From Chlamydomonas sphaeroides (taxonomy: Eukaryota > Chlorophyta > Chlorophyceae > Chlamydomonadales > Chlamydomonadaceae): a stretch of DNA of 64,000 nt. Location of the stretch: assembly GCA_001662425.1 (NCBI GenBank), contig BDDC01000087.1:54888-118887 (forward strand), given 5' to 3'. This document shows positions 36,100 through 48,854 of the stretch, in pieces (position 1 is the first letter of the stretch; each line of letters starts with the position of its first letter). The notes under the pieces are model-generated. The model made no database searches, was not told where the DNA came from, and saw nothing but the letters and a program-made list of their open reading frames with translations. A program made the translations under genes and the position numbers.

Positions 36100-39000
36100 G
36101 TGGACGCCGCGGCTTGCTGCTGCGCGGCTTGCTGCTGCTGCTGCTGCTGGGCCTGCTGCACTTGCTGCTGCGCGTACTGCGCGACGTAGGCCTGCTGCGC
36201 AGCTTGCTGCTGCTGCTGCTGCTGAGCCGTTTGCTGCTGCTGCGTATGCTGCGCTTGCACCGCCTGCGCACCGTACATGCCGTAGGCCTGCGCCCCAGGG
36301 GCCGCGGCGGCGCCTGACACCTGGCCCCCAGCCGCCGCCGGAGCGGCAGCACCGCCCGCCTGCGCGGCGTGCGAGTCGTACTGCGCGTGCGGCTGCTGTC
36401 CGTACGCGCCCGCCGCCTGCCCGTAACCGTACATGGCGTTCTGCTGGTCGGGCGGCGCCGCGGTGACCGCCGCGGCGCCGTACATGGCCTGCGGGAGGCA
36501 CACGGCGGAGCGTTGTGCAGGAGGGCGAGGGTGAGCTTCACACACGCAGCCTAGCCTAGCCTGTGCTAGCCCAAAAGCCATCGGCTCCCGAGCTGGCAGC
36601 CCCCAGCCCCCAGCCATCGCCCCACCTGGCCTGCCTGCGGGCCGCCCATGGCCCCCATGTGGGGTCCCCCGGCCACCGGCGCCGGCTGGCCCTGCGGCAT
36701 GGCGGCCCCGACCGGCTGCGCCGCCACGGCGCCCGGCGGCCCGTTGGGCACGTTGTACAGCACCACCTGCCGTGTGCACGGCGTACGGCAACAGCGCCGG
36801 CGGCAGGGAGGGATAAGAAGCGGGGCGGGCAACCGGCATAGCCCCGGCCCACGGGTCAGGGGCAACGGCTGCAGGGCGACGTCCTTGCACGGTGCCAGAA
36901 TTACCCCAACTCGAGACGCAGAGCCCCAGCCCAGTCCGAACTCGTCCGCTCGCCCGAGCCTCACGTCATGCCGGGGCGTGCCAATGCCTCCTCTTGACTC
37001 ACCTGAGCGGGCTTGTACGTCCCGTCCGGTTGCAGCATCAGCACGACCGGCCCCACCTGCGCGAAGTAAGCAACAGCCAAACGTGACGCCACCGAAGTCC
37101 CTGCACACACGCTACAGTTTTGCACGGCACAGCACGCCCAGCCTCATCGGCCCCACCTGGCCCTGCTGACCGCCTGGCCCCGCGGCCGGCATCGCCAGCG
37201 CGCCCGGCTGCTGCTGCTGTTGCTGGCCGCCCATCTGCAACGCCTGCTGCTGCGGCTGAGCCTGCTGCTGCGCGTACGGCTGCTGCTGCGGATAGGCCTG
37301 CTGCTGCTGCTGCTGCTGCATCGGCGCGCCGAAGCCTGGCTGCGGCTGCTGCGGCTGCGGCTGGAACGGCTGCGGCTGCCCGGGCATGGGCCCGGGGCCA
37401 GCGCCGGGCGCGGGCCCGGGGCCTGCGGGGCGCGGGCCAGGAGGGTACGCCATGGGGCATGCGCACAGATGGCGAGCATTCCTAAAAGGTCTTCATCGAG
37501 CGGCTGGTAGCAAGAAGGCCCCGCGTGCGGGCTGTGTGTGAAGTTGGTGACTCACCGCCTGCAGGGCCGCCCATGCGGTTGTCCTGGCCGTACGGACCCA
37601 TGGGCCCAGGCCCACCGCCGCCGCCCTGCCGGTAACCCTCAGGGCCTCCACCGCCCCCGTAGCCTGGACCGCCAGGGCCCATGTCGCCGCGGCCGGGGCC
37701 GCCAGGGCCGCCGGGGCCAAAGCGCCCGCCGTCGGGGCCGCCGGGGCCGAAGCGGTCGGGGCCGCCGGGGCCAAAGCGTCCGCCGTCGGGGCCGCCGGGG
37801 CCAAAGCGTCCGCCGTCGGGGCCGCCGGGGCCAAAGCGCCCGCCATCGGGGCCTCCAGGGCCGCCGGGACCGAAGCGCCCTCCATCCGGGCCGCCAGGCC
37901 CGAAGCGCCCCCCGTCAGGCCCGCCAGGGCCGAAACGGTCAGGCCCGCCGGGGCCGAAACGGTCAGGTCCGCCGGGGCCGAAACGGTCAGGCCCACCGGG
38001 GCCGAAGCGCCCGCCATCGGGGCCGCCGGGGCCAAAGCGGTCCGGGCCCGGCCCGCCTGGACCGAACCTATCCGGTCCTGGGCCGAAGCGGTCGCCGCCT
38101 GGCCCAAAGCGCCCAGGCTCAGGGCCGAACCGGTCGCTGCCCGGGCCGCCCGGGCCAAAGCGATCCGGTCCCGGCCCGTCCGGACCGAACCGGCCACCGG
38201 GCCCCCCCGGCCCGAACCGGGGGCCCATGGGCGGCGGCGGCGGGCTGCCTCGCATCGGCGGAAACCCGCCGCGCGGGCCCGGCCCAGGGCCAGGGCCCGG
38301 CGCCGAACGAGGCCCGTCCATGCGACCCATGGGCCCGAAGGGGCCATCTGGGCCGCCGGGGCCCGGTCCGGGCCCAAAGCCGTCATCGAACCACGGCTCA
38401 GGGCCCGGGGGCATCATGGGCCGGGCGCCGCCCGGGCCTCCCGGCCCCATAGCTGGGCCCGGCACGAAGCCGCGGACCTTGGCAGGGTCGAAGCGGTCAA
38501 TGATGCCCTTGACCTGGCGTGGAGAGGGAGCACACACCGACACGCGTGGGGCTTTCATGCCGTGGCGGCACACGACCGATACGCCAACGGTGCAGCTGGC
38601 CTGCAGCGGGGGATTGCGGGGCGGGCGGCCGCAGGGCGACCGAGCCGTGCGCGCTCTCACCTCGGCGTACGCAATCTTGACCTGCTCGGCGGTACCGGTA
38701 ATGAGCACCAGCTGCATCCGCTCGCCGGGCTGCAGGTCTGCGGACGGTAACGAAGCAACAGCAGCAGCAGCAGCGGGTCTAGCATTGAGACACTATCGAG
38801 GGGGGCGAGCGGAGCGGCAGCTCCAGAAGGCCGGCCCTGGTGGCAGCAAGCCACAGGGCCCGCACCCTACGACCCGCTCCTTCCTCCCGGCGCCTCGCCC
38901 CTCGCCGCCCGGCTCACGCCGGGCACCTCCACAATGCACACCAACGGAACGCTCTGGCCCTGCCTGCGCCGCTCCTGCCTTGCCCCGCTCCCCCCCCACG

Positions 39001-40455
39001 GCAGCCAGCCTTGCCCTACCATGCCCGCCCGGCGCCCTTCCCGTCCCCGCGCTCACCCTCGACCCGCACCGAGGCGCCGCTCTTCTGGCGTATGACCTTG
39101 ATGGTGGCGCCGCTCTTGCCCAGCACGCTGCCCACCATCTCGGGAAAGATCTCCACCGTCGTCTCCAGGGAGGGCTTGATGTCCACCTTGTGCTCCGGGT
39201 CGAACTCCGACAGCACGCGGCGGATGCAGGACACGGCGGTGGCGATCTGCGCGCGGTGTGGGTGGGGCGGCGATGTGGGTCGGGCGGCAGAGGAGAGGGG
39301 CCGGCACTCGGCTAGCTAGATTGGCAAGCAAGGGGAGATGTAGAGACTACCGCCGCGGCGATGGGGACGCGGTGGGGTGGCAGGCCCCGTGCGTGGCGCC
39401 AGGAGCGCAGGTGTGTTGCAGCCGTGGCCGCGGCGCCTGGGTCGCACGGTGGGCAGTGGGGCCGGAGAGCTGCTCCGCACGGTGGGCTGCGCTGCTAGGA
39501 CGCAGCCGCCGCCCGGACTGTCCGGACCGCAGCAGAATGGAGGATTATGGATAGAATAGTAGGGAATATTTGCCCCGAATAACAAGCTGCGCTAGCCAGG
39601 GACCGCCCCAAGCTTGCCGAGCGGCATCCGGATGTCTGCATCCAACGGTGGGGCCGCACCTGCTTCTCGGTGCCAGTCAGCTCCACAACCTGAACCTGTT
39701 CGGGTCCACGCGGTTCTGAGACGTGCACCTTGCATCGGGACTCCCGGCGGACCTGGGCAACAAGGACAAGGGATGGTTGCGCCGTCACGTAAGGAGGTCG
39801 TAGGAGCCCTGTACCGGTACGCACGCCTGTTTGCGCGCACGCCCCCAGGGGTTTGTGATCAGAAGGATGACGGGTACTTACAGTGGACACATTGCTGCCT
39901 CCTGTCCCGATGAGCACGCCGGCGAGGCGCTTGGCCAGCATGATCTCTTGCAGCATGATGGGGTCGTCGGGCAGCGGCACGAGGGCGGGGGGCGGCAGCG
40001 GCGGTCCACCGGGGCCAGGAGGCGGCATCATTGGGGGCCCGCGTGCTGGTGGTGGCCCTGCAGTAGGGCGAACCCGTTGGGAACCGGAGTAAGCGGCGTC
40101 CATCGGGACCGATGAGGGGCCACGCTGCGAAGTTCCGACACGACCAAGTTAGGTGAGCTGCACATCATTTATAGCATCAGCCAACCATGCGCACCAAGCA
40201 TCGGGTCGAAACCGCCGCGACCGGGCGGCATAGGGCCGCCCGCTGGCCCTGGCGGACCGAAGCCAGGGCCAGGGCCGAAGCGCCCGGGTGGCCTGCAAAA
40301 ATATGAGGAGTTATATCAAGCAACGAGCTCGCAGCATGCTGCATGAGGCAGTCGTGCGGACAGTGCAAGGCATCCAGAAGCCGAGCGTCTTCTCACCCTC
40401 TCCCACCACCTCTGCCGTCCATGGGACCAAAAGGCTCATCCGCTCTGCGCTTCAT
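35424..40455 (-). CDS. KH-domain RNA-binding protein with FGPGG and Gln-rich regions (1058 aa)
   Basis: Eleven exons join in phase: 40455-40397, 40292-40195, 40057-39882, 39752-39660, 39246-39057, 38737-38661, 38513-37556, 37422-37157, 37056-37003, 36766-36626 and 36488-35424. The N-terminus MKRRADEPFG carries a basic patch. KH domain 1 (about residues 78-150) has the GTGG loop in RLAGVLIGTGGSNVSTVRRE. KH domain 2 (about 155-230) has GKSG in EMVGSVLGKSGATIKVIR. The GxxG loop contacts RNA in this family. Exon 7 encodes about 20 GPDRFGPGG / GPDGGRFGPGG repeats. The last exons are rich in Gln and Ala, with runs of up to 11 Gln, and include AVKTEP, which fits a SUMO-acceptor consensus. It is probably an hnRNP- or FUBP-like protein prone to condensation. 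No WW domain is seen, unlike the circadian factor CHLAMY1 C1. It is divergent from the LRR gene. Confidence 0.88.
36060..36240 (-). repeat. CAG-type polyglutamine tracts
   Basis: Runs of ctg on the plus strand encode an 11-Gln run and several 6-8-Gln runs in the last exon of the KH protein. They are mixed with GCG/GCC alanine codons, so tract length is likely polymorphic. Confidence 0.9.
37690..38240 (-). repeat. Coding repeat: FGPGGPD units
   Basis: About 20 near-identical units of 27-33 bp encode RFGPGGPD with or without GG inserts. They lie in exon 7 of the KH protein. The high DNA identity between units implies recent expansion. Confidence 0.9.
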
Positions 40456-41628
40456 GGTGTCGGTGCGTTCTGTCGGCCGGCTGGCCGGAGGAGACTCGTC
40501 GTGACAGTGTAACAGTGGCTTATGCGACAAAGTATGTGTACGCGTTACATGTAGCGCAACACGAGAACACGGCGTTGCACATCGCTTTCTTCGGCACGGC
40601 CGACACATACACCCGATCAGGCCCTATCATTGCACCTTCGACCCCTCGAGCGGGTACCCATCAGTGCTGTGTGCCCCACAAGCCCCTGCCCACGTAGAAG
40701 GTGCGTACCTGCCTTCCACCTGAGAGCCTGATGGCGACAGGATTCCACAATCCAGAGCCCGAACAGCGCGATGGGCAAGTTCGACTATGTGGCCCCATAC
40801 GGAAAAGGACAAGGGGCGTACCCCCCACCCACTCCTTCGTTTGGGGCTGCCGGCCGGCCCCACCAATATTCTACCTCAGTTCTGTATCGTTTGACGCAGG
40901 CCCTCACCACTCCGACGACCCTCACCATTTTACTGTAGAACCAGCGTGAAAGTCAGTGAAAGGTATCCGAGACAACCGCCATAACGCCGGCACTTGTCTG
41001 GGACGCAACGTATCAGGCACCCCGCCCGCCGGCATCTCGCTAGCACAAGCCTACGGTCGCTATCGCAACAGCGCGATGGGCAAGTTATCAAAAGCATAGC
41101 AGGATGAGCCGGTAGTGGCCCCTCCTGGGATGAGGGGCATGGACATGGGCGCTGGCCCTGCCCTGCCCTGCCAGTGATCACCTTTCCTGCTTTCCGGCGG
41201 GGCCTTCCTATTAAGGCCAGGTATCCGGCACCAGAGTGCCAAGACCATCGGAGATACTCCCCTGGAGGATACACTTGGCCCTCGGGACGTCCTTCGCTAC
41301 ATACGGACGCAACTACCTTCAAGATGATGCAGTTGGTGGTTTGAGACACAAGATGATGCCTGGGCTGGACGTGCTGTGTGATACTCGGCAAGGGCGAGGG
41401 ACAGGGAATGAAGGGGGGCTGGCACAACTCAAGGACGACACGATCAGGGAATTTGCACACGCTTCGACGTACTCTCACAAAGCTGCTGACTTTCACAAAC
41501 CAAAGCTATCTTTGTGCTTGTTCTGCGATCTGGCGCCGACGAATAATAAAGACATGCACGCATGCTACAAGCTGTTTTAGGTAGCCCCGTGCTGCCCAGT
41601 CAAGCTCAGTAGCATAAGTAACTGTAAA
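40456..41628. promoter_or_regulatory. Shared upstream region of the KH and LRR genes
   Basis: This 1.17-kb divergent intergenic stretch should hold both promoters and 5' UTRs. It is less GC-rich than the coding DNA. No clear TATA box, conserved motif or extra gene was seen. Confidence 0.5.
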
Positions 41629-44600
41629 ATGGAGGATTACAATGGAGGCTTCGATTCGGATGAACCGGCGCCTCCCGCGCGGCCGAGCAAAGCGCTTACG
41701 CGCGAGCGCTACCTGCCGCAGGGGTCAGTAACCCTTGAATAGAGGCAGCTCTCGACGGTTTGTGTGAAACATGCCCCCACGGTTGCCAACATGTCGCTTT
41801 GCAACATGTCGCGCCTGCACTGCCTCACCTGACCTCACCGCCTCGCCTGACAGTCTCACCCCACATCGTCGCATGCTTGTGACCAACTCAACACGCAGCA
41901 GGCGAAAACAGCTCATAGCTGCCGTCCCGGTGCCGCGCAGGTGGCAGACGCCGCCCAGCAACCTAGTGGTTGCATACCTGGCCGCCTGCGAGCGCCACCG
42001 TGTGCCCGCCAACTCGGCAGTCATTGCGCAGGTACACAAAAACTCCCTCGGCCCTTTCCCCTGAAGCTCACGTGCAATAGCCCTCAAAACAACCGCAACC
42101 ACATCCTCAGCGCAGGAGGCCCCAACCGCATGGACCTGCAGCACGCCCCCCATGCACACGCATCCCCAAAACCTTGCACATACCGACGTACGGCATCCCT
42201 CACCTCCCAGCACCTGCCCCGTGCCCTTGCACCCATCGCAGCTCCATCGTCGCGTGCGGCTGATGCAGGTGGGCCAGCAAGCAACCGCCAGGTAGCCGTG
42301 CACGTCAATGCGCCCCGCCCCGCCCTGGCCCTACAGTACCCCCCTCGCGCCGTCCCACGTGCAGAGCGGGCCCTGGCAGCGCGTGGCGCCCCTCGACGCC
42401 ATCAGCGCCGCCGCCACCGCGGACGCCGCCGCCTCGCCCTCCACGGCGGCACTGCTCGCGGCGCACACCTCCATGCGCAGCGTCGGCACCCGGGACAGCG
42501 GCAGCCCCAGCCCCCGGCCGGGCGCATCAGCCACAACGTAGGTCGCGCCTCGTACAGGCGTCTAGGCCGTAGTCCAGCGCTGACATGAGGCGTCCAAGCC
42601 AGCTCCGCACCTCGAGCAGCCACACATCTGCGCGGGCGACTAGGCCCTGGCACCTGGGCGCTCTTGCAGCAGCCCCCCTGCACGCTGGACGCAGGCCCGC
42701 TGCCTTATGAGCCGGCTGGCGAGCTCCGCCCCTGCTCCTCGGCCGCCCATGCCCGCAGGTTGTCGGCTGGCGCCAGCGTCGGCCCCGTCACCGTCCTGAC
42801 GCTGGCGCAGACCGCCGCCGAGCTCCGCGACATGTGTGTCGCGCACGTGTACCCGCTCACGATCAGGTGCGTCAAGCGGTATGGGGCCTACCCCGTGGCA
42901 CACTTTGGGGGCCGTCTCGGTCCAGGTTGCCCATAGGACCGTGAACCGCTGCAGAGTCGCTGTCTTCTGTGCCCGCACCCAACGTCGGCCAAACGCCATG
43001 CCCGCACAAGCGCGTCGCTTACGCCGTCACCGTGCTCGCAGCGACAACACGCTGCGCGCCCAGGACAGCGAGAACCACGCGGTGACCGTGAAGGCAGCAC
43101 ACGTGGCCATCGCGGCGGGAGGGCCCAACGGCCAGGCCCTCTACTCGGCCAGCTCCGTGCGCCACGTGTGCAGGCTGCTCGACCCCAGGTGCGCCGCTAG
43201 CGCCGCTGCCATGCCGCTGCATGCCTGGCTCGCCCCAGGAAGGCACCGGCCCACATGATCCACTCGCGCCCTTGGGGGTTCCAGCCTTGTGTGTCAAGTC
43301 GCCATCTCAGCCACCGAGGCCTCTGCCCGCCCGACCTGCCCCACCGGCGCTCAGGAAACCGTGGGAGCAACAGCTGGCGGCTCTGGGCCTGGCGCTCGAC
43401 ACGCGCGTCATCAACGAGTCCGACTTCCACGTCCTGGTGGACGCGGGTGCGTCACCATGCCCGCAACACAACCAGCGCCGCCGCCCCGCCCGACAACGCA
43501 GCGCGCACGCTGCCTCCCATCCCCCAAGCCCTCGCTCCGCGCTGCGCCGCGCCGATCCCTTCTCACCGCCCTCCCCCTGCCGCTGCGGCCTTCTCTTCCT
43601 CCTCCTCCTGCTGCTGCCTCTGCCCCGCAGCCACTGCCGGCTGCTCGCTGGGCGAGCTTCGTCAGGCGGCGCTCGAGGTGCTTGCCAAGCCCGTGGGCCA
43701 CGGCACGCTGGACTTGGAGGGGCTGGCGGGGGCGCTGTTCGACCACCTTGACGTGTGCCTGGAGGTGCGGCTCGGGACTGGGCACGGCCGGGAGCCGGGC
43801 GGTGGCGGGGCGGGCCCGCGCGCCCCACCGCTGCTGCTGTAGCCAGGCCACATACAGCGCATGGCTGAAGCCTCGTACCGCGGGGCGTCTCGGCCGTTGG
43901 AGACCACACCCGCGCACTCAGCCTTGGGCCGCCGTTGCCGCGTCCGGGGCTGGCTGGCCGGCGCGCCGTGGGCAAGCTAGCCCGTGAGCCGTTACGTGCC
44001 CCTCCGAGCCGCCCCTCACCCTAAACGCCCTGGTGTCGCGCTTCCCGCTGCCGCGCGCGCAGGGCTGCCTGCCCGCATCAGAGCTGCGCTCCGTGGTGGC
44101 TGCCTTCAGCCCCGCCGCCGCCGCGGACCTGTACGGCCTGCTGGAGCGGCACCCGCCGCTGGGGCGGCCCGCCGCGCAGCCGGTGCGTGCCTGGGCGGGG
44201 ACTTCCTTTCTTTGTGGTTGGAGTCAGGGTAGTCATGACTCATGAGCATATGTGTGCGGGGGGTTGCGTCCAGTTGGTGAGGGCCTGGGCTGGCAGCAGG
44301 GGACCGAGCTGCGCCCAGCGCGCATATCGATTGCCGCCAGCGTGCAGTGCAGGCGTTCGGGAGTGCGGGGACCGTCGCCGTCGAAAACGATGCCTTGACC
44401 GTCGCTCGAGGGCGGGGTTGGGGCACATGGCCGTGGCTGATTGTGCAGCGGGAAGGTAGAGGGATACCGCTTCCACAGCCGCCGCGGACACGTGTTGGAG
44501 TGAGTAAGTGCCCAACCGGGCACGCTGCCGTGCTCCACAGGTGACGCGCGCCGAGTTTGTGGAGGTGCTCGTGGCGTTGGCGCCGGGGCTGGTGCCGGCG

Positions 44601-47600
44601 AGCGCCAGCCCGGGCCAGGTCCGCGACAAGACCGAGATCGTCATCAACACGCTTCTGGAATCCAAGATCCGGTACGGGCCGTACGGCACACGGTGTCGAT
44701 AAGCTCCCGTATGCGGCAGCAAGAAAGCGCGCAGCGGGAGCCCCGGCCCAGTTAACGCCACACAGGCATGGAGCCCAGCTGGCGGCCCGGCTGTGGCCTG
44801 TCACGTCCTGCACACAGCACGTTGGACTATGGTGCATGCCTCTGCGCTGCGCTCTTACGCCAACGCTCGCCAACGCCCCGCTCGTCTCACTCCCGCGCCC
44901 CGCAGCGAGCCGCACATGTACGACTTTTCGCGCTGCTACCTGGGCCCTCGGGGCCTGCTGCCGGTGCTGGACGCGCTGGGCTGCGACGCCTCCTTCACCT
45001 GCCTCAGCCTCGCCAACTGCGGGCTGGGCGACAGCAGCGTGGAGCGCCTGGTGGCGTGGCTGCAGGTGGGTGGGGTGGGTGCGCATGGGTACCGGTAGTA
45101 GGGGCTGTGGGGCCTGCGAGGCGGGGCCTGTGGGATGGGGTTGAGTCTTGGCCCCCACACATGCCCAGGCGCGACCGCCCGGCTGTGCGTGGCCACGCCC
45201 TTTGGGGCTGGGAGGCAGGGGCTGTGGCGGTGCGAGGGCTGTTAGGGAGCCGCCCGCCGGCTACAGGGTGGGCGCTGGACAGCGGCTGCCCCTTGCCCCG
45301 AGTGCGCAGGGGCACCCTTCGCTGACGGCGCTGGATCTGTCCAACAACCTCATTGCCGACCGCGGCGGGCTGGCCATCGCACGGCTGCTGCAGACCAACC
45401 CGCAAATCGTCGAGGTGGGCGCCGCGTGTGCTGTCGCTGGCGGGTGGGTTTGTAGGCGGGTCGCAGCGGCTGCGTACGCTCGTCCCGCAGGACTGGGCGG
45501 CAGTCTACCCGCTCCCGAATCCCGCCTCTGGCCGGCACGGCTCGCTGCCGGCCTTCCACCCACCTTGAGCTCACAACGGCTGCCCCGGCCCCGCCCCGCC
45601 CCGCCCTGCCCGCCCTATCGCAGATCGGCATCGGCGGCACGCACCTGCTGCCGCCGCGGCCCAGCCGCACGCACCACGACGCGCTGGGGCCGTCGGCCTG
45701 CGAGGACGCGGGCCCGGTCCTGGAGGCGCTGACGGCCAACCGGGCGGCGCGCCGCTCCGCGCCGGCAGAGATCGTACGGGTGCGTCCGGACCCCACCAAT
45801 GGCAATCAACGCACCGTTTGCATCCAAAAGGGGCACCTGTGGCTGCGTCCCGAGCCCATTTTCTGGCGCCGTCCCTGCGTTGCCTGGCCCCGGCCCAGGC
45901 GCTGCGGCAGCACGGCCCCGAGCTGCGCGCCATGTTCTACAGCCTGCTGGCTCGTGAGGGCCGCGGCAGCCCCTACGACGGCAGCCCCGGCGGCAGCCGT
46001 GCCGCCACGCCCGCCGCCGACGGGCGCGTGCCGCTGGCGGCGCTGCACACGGCGCTGGCGGAGGTGACGGCCGAGTGGGGCTTCACCACGGACGCACTCG
46101 ACGAGGTGGGGCGCAGGAGTCCGCGGGAGGGCGCACCGCCTGAAGCGGGGGCGACAGCTGCAGATGTGGCATGCGCAGGGGGGCTGCAGTGACACGTTTG
46201 CCGTACACATCTGCCGTACCGGTGCCCGTTGTCGTACTGCAGGTGCTGCAGCACGAGCGGCTCATGGGCACGGCCACCGCGGGCCGTACGATGGACGCCT
46301 CGGGCTCCATTGGAATCACGGTGCGCCGACCTCGGGGTCGCTGTTGGGAGGACACCAAATGGCTGCCTAGTGCGCCTGCGGGGCGGCTTGGGGTGCAGCC
46401 ATCGCACCCTTGCTGCAGGCGGTTGCCAGCCATGGCTGGCCCGCATCCGGCTGGAGTGGCCGAGGAAGCGCCCCTGGAAGGGGCCCTCAGCGGCGCAGAC
46501 GTGTGCGTGGCTGCGTGCCACACCGCACTGGCCGCACCGTGCCAACACCTGCCACGCCACCCGTGTGCCACCCACGTGCCTTTCGTGCAGTACGACGAGC
46601 TGATGCACTTCCTTCGGTCGGAGGACCAGGTGCGGCGCCGGCTCACCGTGGGGCTGGAGCAGGGGGCCGGCGGCAGAGTCCATTCCCAGTGTGCTTTCAT
46701 AGAAGCACTTGTCAGTAGCTTGAGGGTTTGGAACGGGACTCCACGAATTGCCCCGATTGCAGAGGTGCCGCCGCGCTCCAATCCCGCGAGATGTCAATCG
46801 AGGGTCCTGGACGCTCTAGAGCGGTGCACTCAGCGGAGCCATCACACACACACACCTAACCCCTGCATTCCCTCTACGCACGGACGGCGCGCCATTCTCC
46901 CTGGCGTTGGTTTTGTATTCCTATTATCCTTATACTTATTTCTGGACACACCCCTGTCGCACGGCTAACAAGCCGATCCCCTAGGGTGTCGCGCGTCAGT
47001 ATATGTTGATTAATATGGACAACACCCTCCGCAACCGCACCGCCCTGCTGCCCTCCCGGCTGCCCGCAGGTGCTGCGCGTGGCTCGCGCCTTCCGCAGCC
47101 ACCTGCCCGACGTGAAGAGCCTCTTCTTCCGCCTGGCGCCCGAGCCCGCCACCGCGCTGGGCATGGCCACCGCCGGCGTGGCGGGCCCCCGCACCGCGCT
47201 CAGCACGCTGCGCCAGGCGGTGGTGGAGGCGGCGAGCGCGCCCGGCAGCGGCTGGGACGTGTCGGAGGAGGACCTGGCGGCGGTGCGGCCGGGGGCCGGG
47301 GCTCCTCAGCGCACCTGCACTGCCCGTTGCTCGCGTGTCCAACTCCGTAGCGCCACCCCACGCAGTGTGCGCTCCTGCTGCCCCTGCGCCGCAGCTCCGC
47401 TGCGCGCCACCCACCATCGCGACCCTGCTACCCGCGGCCCCAGGTGCTGTCGCCGGCGCTCCTCAAAGCCCACTACCGCGCAGCCGCCACCGGCAATGCG
47501 CCATCGTCGCAGGGCCCCGACGCGAGCGGCGCCCCGCGCGACGGCCCCGGCGGCGGCGACGGCGTGGGCGTGCCGCCGGTGTGGTCGCCGAGCCCGGCGG

Positions 47601-47743
47601 CGGGGTCGCACGGCTCGCCCGTGCCCGGGTCGCCCACTGGCGCCGCACACCAGGGCCTGTTTGGGCACTCGTTGCCGCGCGACGACATGCTCATCTCCTG
47701 GCCCGAGCTCTGCAACACGATGCTGTACCTGTTCAACCGGTGA
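41629..47743 (+). CDS. Leucine-rich-repeat protein of unknown function (791 aa)
   Basis: Eighteen exons join in phase: 41629-41723, 41941-42031, 42242-42268, 42365-42537, 42759-42866, 43042-43188, 43355-43446, 43631-43764, 44063-44182, 44541-44671, 44906-45065, 45310-45414, 45624-45779, 45899-46105, 46243-46320, 46591-46629, 47070-47282 and 47444-47743. It starts MEDYNGGFDSDEPAPP. Ribonuclease-inhibitor-like leucine-rich repeats are visible centrally: FTCLSLANCGLGDSSVERL, then LTALDLSNNLIADRGGLAIA. Other parts are helical (LGELRQAALEVLAK, VTRAEFVEVLVALAPG, and TYDELMHFLRSEDQ, the last reminiscent of an EF-hand helix). No signal peptide or transmembrane helix is present, so it is probably cytosolic or ciliary. 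I do not recognise a named orthologue. Intron 16 holds the second dispersed repeat. The exon at 44063 could begin slightly upstream. Confidence 0.75.
46858..46953 (+). repeat. Dispersed repeat, copy 2 of 2
   Basis: This is the second copy of the element at 5027-5118, in the same plus orientation, with only a few substitutions over about 90 bp. Here it lies sense to the LRR gene in intron 16 and follows a short (CA)n run. Confidence 0.85.
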
Positions 47744-48854
47744 TGAGTGCCCTGCGGAACGGCTACAGGAGGGCCAGGGCGTGGGACGGAGCGGCCGAAG
47801 GCGGGAGGGGCGCACGGCGCGAGCAAAGCGCGCGCCGTTTCGGCTAGTTGCTCGCGGGCGTTGGACTGGCGTGGGCCAGGACACGGGCGGGGTCCGCTGG
47901 CGCTCCATATGTGGCGGTTGCGTCGGGGCGCGCGCGCGCTCCGGTCACAACGGTGGCGGCCGCATGCCTTTTTTTTACATTCTGAAAGGACAGGGTTACA
48001 CCCGACTCTCCGACTTGAACGTTAGGGGTGAAGGCAATCGGTAGTGGCAACCAGCAATGCGGGTAGCAGCGGTGGAAGGACCCCGCTCACCAAAAGGAAG
48101 ATTTAGTGGCGGCCGCATGCTAGGGGTGATCGAGGGAGCAGGGTCGTGGCCGGGCAGGGCCAGGCCGCTTCCCGCTGTCGGTGAGGGCACCTGGTGGCCG
48201 TGTGGTGCACGCGTTCGCTTTTGTACCTTTCCTGCCGGACTAATAATAATTGTGCGCGGGCATTAAGCTCCGTCGCCTCCGTGGCGCGTGACTTTTGGGC
48301 GTACTTGTCTTGCCGGTGACGTTGACGGAAACCGGCTGCTCCTGAAAGGGCTCGTTGAACCTCGAGCATCGCCTCCGTTGGTTAGCAGCTGCTGGAAACA
48401 AAATGCATGAACCCCATTTACGGCCTCTCGCGTGCAGGTTGAAGGACCAGTCCCCCTTCGCCGCACACTGGAGTCAAGCTGCGGATACGGCGTCCAGCCT
48501 GGTGGCTCTGTGACAGTGCAGAGTTTTCAACACGGTCGTCATAAGGAACTCCTGTCGCACCGACACCATTTCTTCGTCTGACCTGCACAATGCCTGGCCG
48601 CCGTACCCCTCTTCTCGAGCCCCGCTGTTCATACAACACACAGCGCATTGCCACATCTTTGCATTTATGCATAATTTTTCACCTAAAAACTCTTGCGTCA
48701 AACTTCTTCCCGCGCCGCGTAGGGAGCTTGGCTGAGTTAGCCCGCCCCAGATGTTAATAACACGCTGCAGATGTGGACTCAGAGATGGCCCCGCGTTACC
48801 TTGACGGCGCTGCTTGGTGCTTGCTTCCCATGAACGCTTTCTGGCTGTCTGGCC
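47744..48854. other. Intergenic, no gene seen
   Basis: This holds the 3' UTR of the LRR gene and the upstream region of the receptor-like gene, which lie head to tail. A run of eight T is at about 47969-47976. No coding sequence is supported. Confidence 0.5.

Noticed and set aside
35439..36317. Leucine/arginine-rich plus-strand frame opposite the Gln-rich exon
   Set aside because: It is the mirror of CAG/GCC-rich coding sequence on the minus strand, which belongs to a well-supported KH protein.
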